NCBI GenBank assembly: GCA_016748015.1
Contig: JAAOMT010000128.1
Span: forward strand, 1,394,607 to 1,458,606
Direction of reading: 5' to 3'
DNA from: Geosiphon pyriformis
Taxonomy: Eukaryota > Glomeromycota > Glomeromycetes > Archaeosporales > Geosiphonaceae
DNA length: 64,000 bases
Made by a program: the position numbers and the translations under genes. The notes under the pieces are model-generated. The model was not told the DNA's origin and made no database searches. It saw only the letters and a program-made list of their open reading frames with translations. Shown piece by piece: positions 1-11,130 of the stretch. Position 1 is the stretch's first letter. Each line of letters starts with the position of its first letter.

Positions 1-1690
1 TTGCATTGTTGTGATGGTTGATAAATTGTGCAATTGTCAGCTAAGTATCCTTCTAATTTCTGATTAATTGAATCACTAAATTGTTTCAATTTGGAATTCA
101 AGTCAGATGATCTATTCATTACTAGATTTATAGCTTGGACATGGTTAGCTTTGAGTTCAGCTGCCTCAAAATCTCTGGCATTTGTAACTGCAGCTTGAAG
201 ATCTGCTGGGTGCATTGAACATATGCATTGGAGGATACTACTGTGCAGGCCTTTAATAAATTGATTTAGGATTTGTGACACTGTAAAATAATTAGCCTGT
301 ATAGTCTGAATTTGGTGCAGATTTCTGTGGAAGTGTCCTAAATAAATAGTGACTGCTTTATTTTTTTCTTATTTGATGATGGTAAAAGTGTTTGCCAATC
401 AGTTGATGCTATTATTATTACTAAAATATTGTAGGAATGCAAGCTTGAATGTATTGAAGTCTTGGAGTTTGTTAACCAAGCTTTGGTACTATGAATTGGC
501 AGTATCTTGAAGAAAATAAAGAATGACTTGCATGGCTCTGGTATCATCCCATCTGTTGGCTGTGATGACTTTTTTTACATTGTTCAGCCATACTTGAGCA
601 TTGTTCTTTTTGCCAGTAAATTTTTCAAGTTTTACTATTGGAGCATAAGCCATTTAATTCAAGTTTATTTGTTGTGGTGGTTGAAATGGTAATTGAATTT
701 AGGGTTGTGGTGGTGGTTGTTGTTGTGAAGCAATTGGTGGTGGGTTGATGATAATTACTGAAGGTAAGTATTGTTGATTATTAATGTCAAGATTTCAATG
801 ATTCCAATTTTGCTGAGTTTGAAAATTCGGAGTTTTGACTTCTGGATTTTCTAAATTTGGATTTTGCTAAGTCTGAAAGTTTGGGGTTTCAATGTCCAGA
901 TTTTCTGGAATTGGGTTCTGGTAAGTAAATTCTTGATCTTCTAATTCTTCTTTCTCTTCTTCCTGTTCTCCTTTTGATTCTGTTATTTCTCAAGGACTCA
1001 TGATTCCAAAATCTGGTTGGGGTGGTGGGAATTGAAGTCCTAATAGTATGGGCAATTGTGACTTAAATCCTTCAAAATATGTGCTGTATAGTTCTAGAAA
1101 ATCTTTCTTTCTTTGTTTACTCTGAAATGAAAATCATCCAAATGTTGATGTCATAGTTAATGTGAACACACCTGTTAATGTAATGTTGATGGTGCTTCTG
1201 GGTGTATAGTGATATGATAAATTTGTTAGTAATTCTATCCTTGTTTTCTTCCAAGTTGGTAGTTGTATTCCTTTAGGCATTACTGTTGGTGTTTATAATC
1301 TTCCTTTGCCTTTGTCTGCATAGATAATAGAGAATTGTTGTTGGGTGTATCTTTCAATGGTTTGGTTGATTTCCTTGATAATTGGCGCGAAGCTGTAGTT
1401 TCTTGGTAAGCTGGTGTGTTGAAATAATTCTGTATAGAAGTTTTCTCTTGCTGATTCAATATTAATTGTTCCTTTTAAGCAGTTTGTGATTTTATTATTG
1501 ACATAGAAGTTGAAGGCTGATTCTGCTGGAAAGTAGTTATTGTTTAATCCTAATTGTTGACTATACTGTTGAAACAAAGATTTAGTGAATCTTAAATGGT
1601 TTGCTCCTATGTTTTCTGGTTCTGTCACTTTTGGAGGCTTGTTGTTGGTGCTGGTTCTTTGTAAAATTATATCTCACAAGGAGCATTAAA
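1..1690 (-). pseudogene. Gag remnant of truncated family-A LTR retrotransposon E3
   Basis: This decayed Gag is read right to left. The N-terminal domain (1,628-1,293) opens at GTG and contains ENIGANHL, then AESAFNFYV, then a YADKGKGR-type end. It matches the E1 domain at 21,007-20,648. An acidic linker with repeated ENP-type units lies around 1,000-780. The capsid region around 670-60 is similar to E1 Gag (20,014-19,379), with recognisable NNNSIN and YFSNNN stretches. Stops and frameshifts interrupt every part. The left edge of the window cuts off the rest. A primer-binding-site-like stretch (minus sense TTTAATGCTCC) lies at 1,675-1,690, directly against the LTR, so this is the 5' end of the element. 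Homology to E1 is clear, and it cannot be functional. Confidence 0.85.
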
Positions 1691-1904
1691 TGTTACAAAT
1701 GATTATTTGGGGTCTCAAGTCAAATAACAAACTCATAATCTGGTGTTCAATTAATGATGTTGGTGTTGGTAATGTCTGTAAGTTGTTTGTATTTGAAGGT
1801 TTTGGTTGAGTCCTTTGTATAATGGACAGAAATGCAATAGTTGTTTATCTGTAGCTTTTCAGAATCACAATTCTGTCAATTTTTTTCTTCAGCTTGATGG
1901 CCAG
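1691..1904 (-). repeat. E3 5' LTR, first part (split by E1)
   Basis: The sequence starts TGTTAC and follows the first ~210 bp of the family-A LTRs at 1,905 and 21,067. It stops where the E1 LTR begins. The missing remainder resumes at 21,955. The E3 LTR was therefore the landing site of E1. Confidence 0.88.
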
Positions 1905-2775
1905 TATTACAAGTGACTATTTCTGGTGTTAGATTAAATAACAAACCCATAACTTGGTACTCAAATCTAGTTGCAGTTGATAGTGATCTGAAGGTTTGTG
2001 TCTGAAAGGTTTGTATCTGAAGGGTTTGGTTAAGTTCTTTGTATAATGAACAGAAATTCAATGGTAATAGTTTTATCCATAGCTTCCCAAAACCACAGTT
2101 TCGTTAATTTTTTTCTCAGCTTGATGACCAGTATTCCTCCTGGTAAGCTATCCTTAATCGAGTGTTCTACCTTTATTTCTGGGTCTTTTACCAGTCATGT
2201 TTATTCTGACGTCAGTACTCCGCATGTTAATTCTCAATAGAGTTAGTAAATAACAATAAAATTAAAGCAAGAAATAAAAAAAAGAAAAGAAAATAAAGAA
2301 AAAAAAGAAATAAGCCAAGGCAATTTGCAAGTTAGTATTCCATCAATAGCTATAATCAAGAGCTATTGTTCTAGTGTGTTTAAGTATCAATTACTATCAA
2401 CATGAAGTGTTAATAGTGACAGTAGGTTTGAGATAACAAACAGTTATTTATTTGTGGTTTGGAAAGTTGTTTAGATAAAATCTAAACTGAGAGGTCTCCT
2501 TTTTTAGCTTCTAATTCTATTGCTATATATACATAATTAAGATTCCTTAATTCCTTAATTCTTTACAACAGGAATCCTGAAATTCCTGGAATTCTGCAAT
2601 TTCTTTAAGAGGAATTCTGGAATTCTGGAATCCTGTGATTCTTTGTAAGAATCCTGTAATTCCTGGAATCCTGCAATTCCTAAGAAAAATCCTGGAATTC
2701 CACATTTTACTATGTCTACTTTTGATTGACTGGTGACTATGCTAATATATATTCCCTATATTTTTATGAGTAACA
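1905..2775 (-). repeat. E1 3' LTR (family A, 871 bp)
   Basis: It runs from TATTAC (decayed TGTTAC) to GTAACA. It aligns without gaps to the 5' LTR at 21,067 for the first ~325 bp with about 40 differences, all transitions by eye. A polypurine tract adjoins it at 2,776. Confidence 0.93.
2521..2706 (-). promoter_or_regulatory. Family-A U3 palindromic repeat block and TATA box
   Basis: A run of 13-bp-type inverted repeats (AATTCC-T-GGAATT and variants) fills about 2,560-2,706, roughly 70-215 bp into U3. Two adjacent TTCTGGAA units (2,615-2,622 and 2,623-2,630) fit the TTCnnGAA core of heat-shock elements. A TATATATA stretch at 2,524-2,531 lies downstream in element orientation. The block recurs in the family-A LTRs at 21,067, 21,955 and 43,100. 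The promoter role is inferred from position. Confidence 0.6.
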
Positions 2776-2790
2776 TTATTCCCTCCTTTT
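2776..2790 (-). other. E1 polypurine tract
   Basis: Read on the minus strand this is AAAAGGAGGGAATAA, directly before the 3' LTR. It is the expected primer site for plus-strand DNA synthesis. The same tract lies at 43,965-43,980 in E5. Confidence 0.8.
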
Positions 2791-3352
2791 AATATTGAGC
2801 TCTGTTGAAATCTAACTCTGTTAATTCCTCTTCTTAAAGTATTTCTTGAATTTTATTTTTGAGAATTACTTGTGTTATTTGAGTCTGTAATTCTTCAAAT
2901 TGAGCATTGGTGATCTTTTCTAATTGATTACTGGTAACCATATTCATTGCTTTGTTGAGTAAGATTTCTGGTTGATCCTGAAATACTGTGTGTATTTGGT
3001 ATATGGCTTGGGCCTGTGTGGATAAGTTGTTCTTTTCCACAAAATATTCTAATTGTTGTAGTATTCTTGTGTCAAATAATCACTTTGTTTTATCTGTATA
3101 TAAATTCTGGATATTTACATGTTGTCCCAAATAAAAATAACAATAGTTTTTTGGAAATTGTTGTATCCACCAATTCCAAGTTTTTTTAGTCAACTCTTGG
3201 TATAGTGACTCTTTTGTCGACTTTTTTATTGCTAATTTTACTTTCACAATGATTTTGTCAATGGTATTTTCTGTTTTCTTCTGTGTTCTATGTGGCAATG
3301 TCTTTCTAGTGTCTTGATATTAGATGGTTTGTTGATTAATTGTAATTTTCAT
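2789..3352 (-). pseudogene. Family-A third ORF after integrase (E1 copy), unknown function
   Basis: This 564-bp frame starts at ATG (MKITINQQ) and ends at a TAA overlapping the polypurine tract (AQY-stop). It sits where some LTR elements carry env-like or accessory genes. The E5 (44,542-43,979) and E6 (60,697-61,260) copies have exactly the same length, so it was a maintained gene. About 187 residues are predicted. Visible features are a W-rich stretch around residues 50-60 (TWNWWIQ), then YCYFYLGQ, an Asp/Glu/Gln-rich helical middle with AIYQIHTVFQ and PEIL, and a coiled-coil-like C-terminus rich in Gln, Lys and Ile. No signal peptide or membrane segment is seen, so an envelope is unlikely. 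In-frame stops are TAA and TGA, consistent with C-to-T decay of CAA and CGA. I do not recognise the family. Confidence 0.72.
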
Positions 3353-3472
3353 CTCTTGGTGTTGAATTAATTGAAAGAGTTGTTGTGCTAGTGAGTAGAT
3401 GTTGTCTGTAATTTCTATTTTTTTGATATTTCTTGTCACATCTACCATGTCTTTATATATTCTTTTAATGAA

Positions 3473-4700
3473 TTAATTTAATGTGTTGTTGTTAATGATG
3501 ATAATTGGTTCCAGATCTTGTGGAATCTCCTCTGGTTGGACTAGTATCTTCTGTACTCCTAATTGTGGAATATTACTGATGGATGGTGGTGTGATGTTGT
3601 GGTATAGTTTCAGTCGATTTTCATGTGCTGCTTTGGTTAAGATTTTGTTATCCAGTCTTAATTTGTAAGCTCCATTCTCTAGAATTTTTTCTATGTGAAA
3701 TGGTCCATTCCATTTGGGGTCAAATTTTCCACTCCATTGTTTTTCCACTTTGGTACAATATAAAAGTACTTTGTCTCCAATCTTGAATTCAACTGGTTTG
3801 TCTAATAGTTGATTATCATGTCTTTCTTTCTGTTTCTCTTGTAACTTTTGTATATTATCAACTGCTCTTCTTCATTTGTTTTCTAATGTTTCCATTAAGT
3901 TATATGTTCTTCTTAACAATGTTTCTTGGAAATTTTCTTCTGTTATTGGTTCAGTTGAATATGTGTTAACTTCTATCTCAACTGGTAATGTTGCTGTTTT
4001 ACTGTATATCAATTCAAATGATGTTGCTTGTGTGGTGTCTTGCTTCATTGTTCAATAAGCAAATAATACTAATGGTATAAACAAATCCCATTCGTCCTGG
4101 TTTTTTTGGCTGAGTTTTGCTATTGCTTCACACAATGTTCTATTAAATCTTTCAACTAATCCATTGGTTTGTGGATAGTATAGTAATGATAATGGTCTCT
4201 TAATTCCGAATCTTTGGCTTAGTTCTGCTAATGTTCTATTTATAAAATGGGTTTCTTGGTCTGATAATAGTTCTTTTGGACATCCATGTCAACAAATCAG
4301 ATCTTGATGGACGAATTTGGCAACAGATTCTGCATCCACTCTTTGAATTGCTTTGGCTTCTGGCTATTTAGTAAGATAGTTTATGGCTACTGCAATATAT
4401 CTGTTGTCTTTGCTGGTAATTGTCAATGGTCTGACTAAATTGATTCTAATACGGTCAAATGATTGTCCCACTTTGATTGGTCTCAATAGTTTACTGGGTC
4501 TTGTTTCTTCTTTTTTTTGACAAGTATTACAATTTTGCACATATTGAATAATGTCTGAATACATTGATGGCCAATAGTATCTCTTTCTGGTTTTTTCCAT
4601 GGTTGCTTTTTTATAAAAATGTCCTGTAGTTGGATCTGAGTGTATGTTGAATAGTATTGTCTCTTTTTCTGGTTCTGTAATTACTCTGGTTGGTTGATCT
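3473..4700 (-). pseudogene. E1 integrase (decayed)
   Basis: In reading order: an H2C2 zinc domain (HSDPTTGHFYKK then CNTCQKK) near 4,660-4,500, the RNase H-fold catalytic core around 4,460-4,130, and a C-terminal GPY/F module (KWNGPFHIEKIL) at about 3,700. The first catalytic Asp is Asn (INLVRPL; E5 and E6 keep IDLV). The second Asp (LLSDQETHF) and the Glu (NGLVERFNRTL) remain. Several in-frame stops occur, for example in the FAY-stop-TMK segment where family B reads AYRT. It would insert element cDNA into the genome. The frame closes at 3,473, about 120 bp before the third ORF begins. No chromodomain follows. Confidence 0.9.
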
Positions 4701-4899
4701 AAATCTTTTCTATTTTTCCGATAAAGTATATTTTGGTGAGTGATAAAATATTTGGATTGTTGTTTGATTCTCTTTTGTTCCAGTTGAGATAATTTCTCCT
4801 TGAACTGTTGAGTATCTATATAATATTGAAGTTGTTAATATTTTTGTGTATTCATCTTTTGTTATATTTTCATGAGTATTGTTTTGGTTTTGTTATATT

Positions 4900-5749
4900 T
4901 TTGGGTTGAAATGTTCTTAGATTTGTCTCATTTACAACAAACTGTCAGCATTTCCATTGTCTTTTCTCTTTTTATAATGTATGGTATAAGTATATATCAA
5001 AAGAGCCATTTTTTATCTTGACTGTTTTTTGTTTCCAAATTCTTGCTTTTGTAGTAATGTCAATCCTTTGTGATTTGTATACATCTCAAACTTTTGGCTC
5101 AAGTATTCTTTCCATTTTATAACTGCCCAATAGATTGCTAGATGTTCTAATTCTGATGTTCTATAGTTTTTTTTGGCTGGAGTCAAATTTCGGCTGGCAT
5201 ATGTGACTGGATGTTCTCTTCCATCTAATCTTCTCTGAGATAGTACTGCTTCCAATGTTTAACCTGATACATTAGTAGTGATAATGAATGGTTTACTATG
5301 ATCTGAATAGATCAATACTAGAGCTTAAATAAGCTTTCTTCTTAAGATGTCAAATGCTTCTTGCTAGGTTTCAGTTCATTCCTACTTTGCATTTTTGGTT
5401 TGAAGATCATTGAGTGGTTGTGCTATCTTTGAAAAGTTTTTTATGAAGCGTCTATAATAGCTCGCAAATCCCAAGAATAATTTTAGCTTGGTTATATTAG
5501 TTGGTATTGGAAAGTTCTTTACTATTTCTATTTTCTTCAAATCTGTTTTTATGCCATTTTTGCTAACTATGTATCCCAAGAATTTTAGTTCTGTTTTGCC
5601 AAAAAAACACTTTGTTGCATTCAATTTTAATCCTGCTCATCGTAGTCTTTCAAACACTTGTTGAAGATGACATAGATAATCATCGAATGTTTTTGAGAAC
5701 ACATTAGTATTATCCAAGTATACAACTACTGATTTCCACAATAAGCTGG
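4900..5749 (-). pseudogene. E1 RT C-terminal part and RNase H (downstream half, split by E2)
   Basis: Reading leftward from 5,749, the RT palm ends with VVVYLDNTNVFSKTF. The catalytic YxDD is YLDN, with the last Asp changed to Asn. The thumb follows (NATKCFFGKTELKFLGYIVSKNG, 5,624 onward), then the connection domain (FLGFASYYRRFIKNFS) and RNase H (HPVTYASRNLTPAKKNY, LAIYWAVIKWKEYL, 5,255-5,013). The 5' half continues at 15,562. E2 entered between the YLDN region and the upstream palm motifs. Stops and frameshifts lie near 4,960-5,010, 5,300 and 5,380. Confidence 0.88.
5746..5749. repeat. Target-site duplication of E2 (left copy)
   Basis: CTGG at 5,746-5,749 is repeated at 15,562-15,565 directly after E2. 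Removing E2 and one copy rejoins the E1 RT in the order seen in E6 (58,300-58,370). A 4-bp duplication fits LTRs with TG...CA ends. Confidence 0.85.
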
Positions 5750-6732
5750 TGTTACCAGAGGTTTTTGGTCTCTTCTTAGCTCTTGTATGTTTGTTGTAAT
5801 GCTGTTAATTCATGACTATGGGAAGTGTTTGAACCTCCAATAACTGAATTTTATCTTCAAATTATTTCCTATAATTTGAACTGCTGGGCTTATAAGTGGA
5901 ATGGCCAATTCTATGCCAGTTGCTTTGTGTAATTACGTTGTAGTAAACATCAACTCTTTCCCAGGAATTGCTTGTCTGGAAGCTTACTAAAAATGTGTAG
6001 TTATTTTGTTGTGAAAGTCAACTCTTCTACAGAAATCTTGTCTGTATGCTACCTTAATAATTATAATAAGAAAATAAAAGAAATAAAATAAAAGAAATGT
6101 AAAAAAAATAAAATTCTGTTAAGGGAAACGTTTTCTATTCAGGCCTGGAGTCACTAACAGTTTACTAAAATTGGTAGCTAATCAATTTCAAAATGTTAGT
6201 TGGGTTTTGGAGATTTTTTCAAGTGCAATAATTAAAGAATTTGGTTTTTTGAATTATTTGATATTTATTTCTTTTGTGTGTGTAGAAATGGTTCTAAGTA
6301 ATAAATCTAAAGTAAGATACATTTTCTCGAAGAGAAAAGCTCTTCTTTTATACAACTTGTTATAACACTATTCTATGAACTTGAACTTTGCTCTTTTCTA
6401 CAATTTTGCTGAACTAAAAATACATTTCAGCGAACTACAAGTTATTTCTGTAAACTATTAGATATTTCGGTGAACTATCAATTATTTCAGTAAATTTCTA
6501 CAAATTTTGGCAAACTTTTGAATGTTACATATTTCGGAGTATTACATGATTGATCATTGTACTTAAGTTACATTTGTGTTATGTACAAATTGAATTATTA
6601 ATTAAATGATAATTTTGGACATTTTGCTAATGTAATAAGTGATAATTTGAAACAATAATATATGCTAATTAATGATAGGAATTATAAAGATAATTTCATG
6701 CTAAATAATATCTTTAATTTCGTCTGGTAACA
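5750..6732 (-). repeat. E2 3' LTR (family B, 983 bp)
   Basis: It has TGTTAC...GTAACA ends. It contains a minus-sense TATAAAAG-type box near 6,340-6,350 and an AACGTT site near 6,127 that is conserved in all five family-B LTRs here. The polypurine tract (minus sense GAGGAGGAGG) adjoins at 6,733-6,748. Confidence 0.94.
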
Positions 6733-7420
6733 TAACCTCCTCCTCAAGACTGAGCTCTGTCGAAGTCCAAATACTGTCTGTAATTTCCAGATAATAATCC
6801 AAAATTATTGAAGAAATTTGGTCCGAAAATTGTTGAAATTTCAGTTCTGTGAGCTTTTCAATGTATTGAATCTTCAAAGGTTGTAAAATTGGGTTTTGTA
6901 GGACGTTTTCACAGGTGTAGAATAGGTCATAAAGTCTAAGAGCAGCTCTGAGCTTGTAGCAACTGTTTGTTGGTCCAGCTGTTGTTTTGAATTCATTGTG
7001 GAGTTGTTTTTGAATAGCTTCTTTTGTGAGGTTTGCTGTTGTAAGTTCCAGTTTTTGTTTGTAGAGTGTTTTTCTAATGTGAAAATATCTATAGATTGGA
7101 GGGTATTCAGTACTTTCCTTATTGAGACACAGTTGAAGTCTTTGTTGAATTGTAGCATTTGGTAGAATACTAATTGGAGTGAGCATTAAGTTTTCTCTTA
7201 AAGCAAGCTTTAAAAGTTCTGGCAGGTGAATTCCAAAATAACTTCTTGTGTTCTTCTTATACAGGTGATATTTTCATGAATTTGGGACTAAATTTGTAAC
7301 TACTTCTGTTTGGGTATAATTAATGTGGTTTCTAGTAACAGTAATGGATAATTCGGATATTGTTTTTAAAGCTAACATTAGTTTTTGGGATAATTGTTGA
7401 ATGTTTTAAGGAATAATTAT
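6701..7420 (-). pseudogene. Family-B third ORF after integrase (E2 copy), unknown function
   Basis: This 720-bp frame is aligned to the E4 copy (53,783-54,490). Its ATG is decayed to ATA at 7,420, and only the last ~485 bp remain open from 7,186. The open part has helical, Leu/Gln/Glu-rich sequence: YRYFHIRKTLYKQKLEL, then NEFKTTAG, YKLRAALRLYDLF and LKFQQFSDQISSIILDYYL. The end is acidic (LEEEVMLPDEIKDII); it reads through the polypurine tract and ends inside the 3' LTR. A layout YxYF...LYxQxLxL...YxLyxxF...PxIL is shared with the family-A third ORF, suggesting distant homology. No membrane segment is visible. The function is unknown. Confidence 0.7.
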
Positions 7421-7542
7421 TATAAAAAATTTGAAAATAAAAGAAAATTATTTTTGATGTATGGGTTTTTATGTTATTTTTGTTTTGTTTTTGTGAGATT
7501 GTTTCTAAATTATAAGGAGATAATTATAATAATAAATTTAAA

Positions 7543-8760
7543 TTAAGTGTTCAAGTTGGGAGGTTGTTCAATGACAACTATTGGTTCTAAATTTTGGGAA
7601 ATATTTTCAGAATTGATTAAAGGGGAATGTGTACCAATTTGTGGAATTAATGGTTCAGAATTGTTTCTGGAATTATAGTGTTTCAAATGATCTCTATGTG
7701 CAACTTTTGCTAGGATTTTGTCATCAAGTCTTAGCTTGTATAATCCATTGTCTAGGATTTCATGGATAAAGAATGGTCTATTCCATTTATTTTCAAATTT
7801 TTCACTCCATTGTTTTTCAGCTTTAGTTCTGTGTAAGAGAACTTTGTTTCCGGTTTTAAATTCATTGGTAACTGGAGGCAATTTGTTGTCATGCTGTTCT
7901 TTTTGTCAAACTTGGGAGTGTTTAATGTGGATGGCTGCTATTTGTCGTTTTCCTTCCAACGTGCTAAGCAGAGTATAGGCTCTTTGTTGTAGTGTTTCCT
8001 GAAAGTTATCTTTATTAACTAGTTGTACTGAGTATGCTTCTACTGTGAAACTAATTGGTAACATTGCTGTCCTTCCGTAGGTTAAATCAAATGGCATATG
8101 TTTTATGGTATCTTGTTTTAGTGTTCTGTATGCTAATAACACTGATGAAATAAAGATATTTCATTCTTGCTCAAAATCAGTTGAGACTTTGGCTAATGAT
8201 TCATACAATGTTCTGTTGAAATGTTCTACAAGTCCATTTGTTTGAGGATGATAAGGTAAAGATAGGGGTCTCTTAACTTTGAACCATTCACAAATTTCTT
8301 GGATTAGATTGTTCACAAAATGTGTTTATTGATTGGATAGAAGTTCTGTTGGGCATCTATGTCTACAAATAATGTCTTTATAGATGAAATTTGCTACTGA
8401 TTTTGCATCTGCTTATTGAATGGCTCTGGCTTCAGGCCATTTGGTGAGATAATCTACAGCTACTGCAATATAATGATTTCCTTGACTTGTAATAAGTAGT
8501 GGTCTGACTAAATTGATACCAACTCAGTCAAAAGGCTGTCCAACTTTGATTGGATTTAAAGGTTCTGTAGGACAAGTTCCTCCTCTTTTTTGACAACTAT
8601 CACAAGATTTAACATATTCATGAATGTCTTTTCTCATTCGAGGCCAAAAGTAATATTCTAATATTCTCTGAGTGGTGCTGTCTTTTTCTAGATGTGCTGA
8701 TGAAGGGTCTGAGTGCATGTTATATAAAATAGTTTTTTTTTCATGTTCTTGTATTAATCT
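7543..8760 (-). pseudogene. E2 integrase (decayed)
   Basis: The H2C2 domain (MHSDPSSAHLEKD, CDSCQKRGGT) is at 8,718-8,540. The core follows to about 7,950 and the GPY/F end (KWNRPFFIHEIL, KVAHRDHLKHY) reaches 7,543. The first catalytic Asp is Asn (INLVRPL) and the second is also Asn (LLSNQ), both explained by G-to-A changes. The Glu in TNGLVEHFNRTL remains. Stops lie near 8,415, 8,328, 8,160 and 7,905. No chromodomain is seen. It is followed by the third ORF after about 120 bp. Confidence 0.9.
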
Positions 8761-8959
8761 AAGTGGATTGTCTGGATTTCTAAAGTTTCAATAATAAATT
8801 ATGTTGTTGTATAAGAAGTATTGTTTGGCTTGTTGTTGTAATCGGTGTTTTTTATCTGCAGACCAATCTGTTGGGATTGTTAATATCTCCAAATATTGTT
8901 TAAGATTGTTGTAGTTTTCAGGATTCATTGTTTGTTGTTTTGTTGTTAATTCAAATGAG

Positions 8960-10150
8960 TGTTGGTTTTATGTTCTAATCTTGCCTCATTCTTGAGAGAC
9001 AATCAACATTGGTGTGAAGTTTTCTTGGTTTGTAATATACAATGTATTGGTAGTTAGCTAAAAATCCTGTCCATTGGGTTTATTTGGCATTCAGCTAAGT
9101 GTTTTTGTTTTGGAGCCATTTAAGTCCAATATTATCAGTAATAATGTCGAATTCTTTAGGCCTAAGATAAAGATTGAAGTGGTGTAGGGCCCAGATTACT
9201 GCTGCAGTTTCTAATTCTGTTACAGGGTAGTTCTTTTTGACTGGTTTCAATGTTCTGCTAGCATAAGCAATTACTCACTCATTTTCATTGTCATCTAACT
9301 GTGATAGAATGGCATCAAAGGCAGTATAAAAGGCATCTGTTGCTAACCAAAAATGGTTGCTAAAATCTGGGTAGGCAAGAATTGGAGCTGTCATTAGTTT
9401 TTCTTTGAGAATTTTAAATGCATTTTGGTATTCAGCAGTCCATTTGTATTCGACGTTTTTGGTGGTAAGCTGGTTAAGAGATTTTGCAATTTCTGAGAAT
9501 CCTTTGATAAACTTCTGATAGTAGGAGGCTAATCCTATGAATCTTCTTAGTTCTGTAGTGTTTTGAGGAGTTTTGAAGTTTTTGACAGTGCTAATTTTTC
9601 CAGGGTCCAGTTTGATTTCATCTTTACTAACAATGTGACCAAGAAAGGCCAAACTTGTTTTTCCAAAGTAGCATTTTTTGATGTTGAGTTTCAGTCCTGC
9701 TTTTTGTAATTGTTGAAAAACTTCTCACAGGTGTTTTAAGTGTAATTCGAACGATGGAAAATAAACATCAGTATTGTTAAGATAAACAACTACTGACTTC
9801 CAAAGGAGTCATTGAATTCATAGTTTCCTCTTTGGGTTGTGAAGACTGTTTTGGGACGATCTTTGGGGTCCATGGCAACTTGCCAGTATCTGCTTTCTAG
9901 ATCTAGTGTTGAAAAGTATTTGGTCTTTCCAAAAGCATCCAACATATCATCAATTCGGGGAAAAAAATAGGCATCTCCAATGATAATACTGTTGAGTTGT
10001 TGATAATTAACACAAAATCGTATTTTTCTATTTTTCTTTTTAACTAAGACCACAGGTAAGGCCCATAGATTCATTGATGATTGGATAAGCCCATTGTTGA
10101 GCATCCATTGTACTTCTTCACAGATAAATTGGTGGCTTTCTAGAGCAACT
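8960..10150 (-). pseudogene. E2 reverse transcriptase and RNase H (decayed, internal deletion)
   Basis: RT opens around 10,140. NGLIQSSMNLWALPVVLVKKK and IRFCVNYQQLNS are the fingers motifs; STLDLESRYWQVAMDP is motif A. Next to YEFN, about 80 bp present in E4 are missing near 9,815, which removes the MPFGLCNA motif. The catalytic box is YLNN where E4 keeps YLDD. The thumb and connection (FLGHIVSKDEIKLDP, FIGLASYYQKFIKGFS) and RNase H (PILAYPDFSNHFWLATDAF, YASRTLKPVKKNY-like) follow to about 8,990. Polymerase activity is lost. Confidence 0.9.
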
Positions 10151-10164
10151 TGGTAGGCTTGGTG

Positions 10165-11130
10165 TCACTTTGGTTTGGCATCTCCTATATAGATTTGGTG
10201 TTGGACCAAATTGGTTCTTTCTAAGTCATTGTTGTTTTCGGCAAAGATATCAGCAAATTCTGCAATTAGCTCTTTGAGCTGGCTCTGTTGTTGTAGTTCA
10301 AGTTGTCCCATGTTGATTCGAGATAGTTTTTCCATGACAACATGGTAGTTTTCAGAGCTGGGGTTTGGGTTGATTTTTTGTAGTAAATGTCCAATAATTT
10401 CAGAGAAATTAGGGACTGTTTGGGGTAATTCTTGTTGAAAGATATTACTGTGAATAATTCCAATTTCTAAGTTATTTAATAAAACTATGGGGAAATTGTT
10501 GGGATTGTAAAAAGTAACTTGGATTTTTTTTGTTCTTTCTGGAATATAAATGTTTGGGATCAAGATATTATGTTCCAAGCAGATTTGTTTGTTGGACTCA
10601 AAAATTTGTTGTGTGGTTGTTGGCTTTTCACAAGTGTAAATTTCAGGATGTTCTCCAAAGGGTGAAATAATAATTGATTGTGGAAGTTGTAAAATCTGGT
10701 GAAATTCTTTCTGTTCATTGAGGGCTATGTTTACTGGAACTGTGAATTGTCCAATTGAACCAAAACTTTGGATTTCTCTTTCACTTTTTCCCAATAGTTT
10801 TCTTTGATTGACTAATTGTAAATCTGAAATGTTGATTAAGGGTAAATAAATGGCTTGGGCAATTTTCTTGGCATGTTCAATCTTAAATGGCTTGTCAATT
10901 TTGTTTTGGAGTATTACTGTTATGTCACCAGTATATTCAGCATCGATTATTTCTCCTTTGACATTGATTCCTTTGCTTGCCAGAGAGAACTAGGAGGCAA
11001 TTTGAACCATTGCTCCTGGCAGGATTTCGAGAGCAATTTTGAGGTTGATTTTTGTGAGAGATTTGGGTTTAAGAATGAGAGTATCCTTGTCTGGATATCT
11101 TAGGTTATATCCAGCATCAATTTTATGTGT
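10165..11130 (-). pseudogene. E2 dUTPase domain and beta-rich linker of Pol
   Basis: The five trimeric-dUTPase motifs appear in order. Motif 1 is DAGYNLRYP (catalytic-loop Asp to Asn) near 11,115. Motif 2 decayed to a stop then FSLASKGINVKG near 10,990. Motif 3 is EIIDAEYTGDI near 10,940, motif 4 KKIAQAIYLP near 10,865 and motif 5 EREIQSFGSIGQF near 10,770. dUTPases hydrolyse dUTP to dUMP and PPi and keep uracil out of DNA; here the domain would act during cDNA synthesis. The open frame 10,794-10,165 continues into a linker (IYIPERTKKIQVTFYNPNNF, LNNLEIGIIHSN) and a helical segment (QLKELIAEFADIFAENN) that leads into RT. No frame change separates dUTPase from protease or RT in the family, so it is part of one Pol polyprotein. 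Confidence 0.88.

Noticed and set aside
2560-2706. Short spaced repeats resembling a CRISPR array
   Set aside because: Units are degenerate inverted repeats without unique spacers, inside a eukaryotic LTR.
3473-3750. Chromodomain after integrase
   Set aside because: The GPY/F region is followed only by a short acidic/Ile-rich end in every copy.
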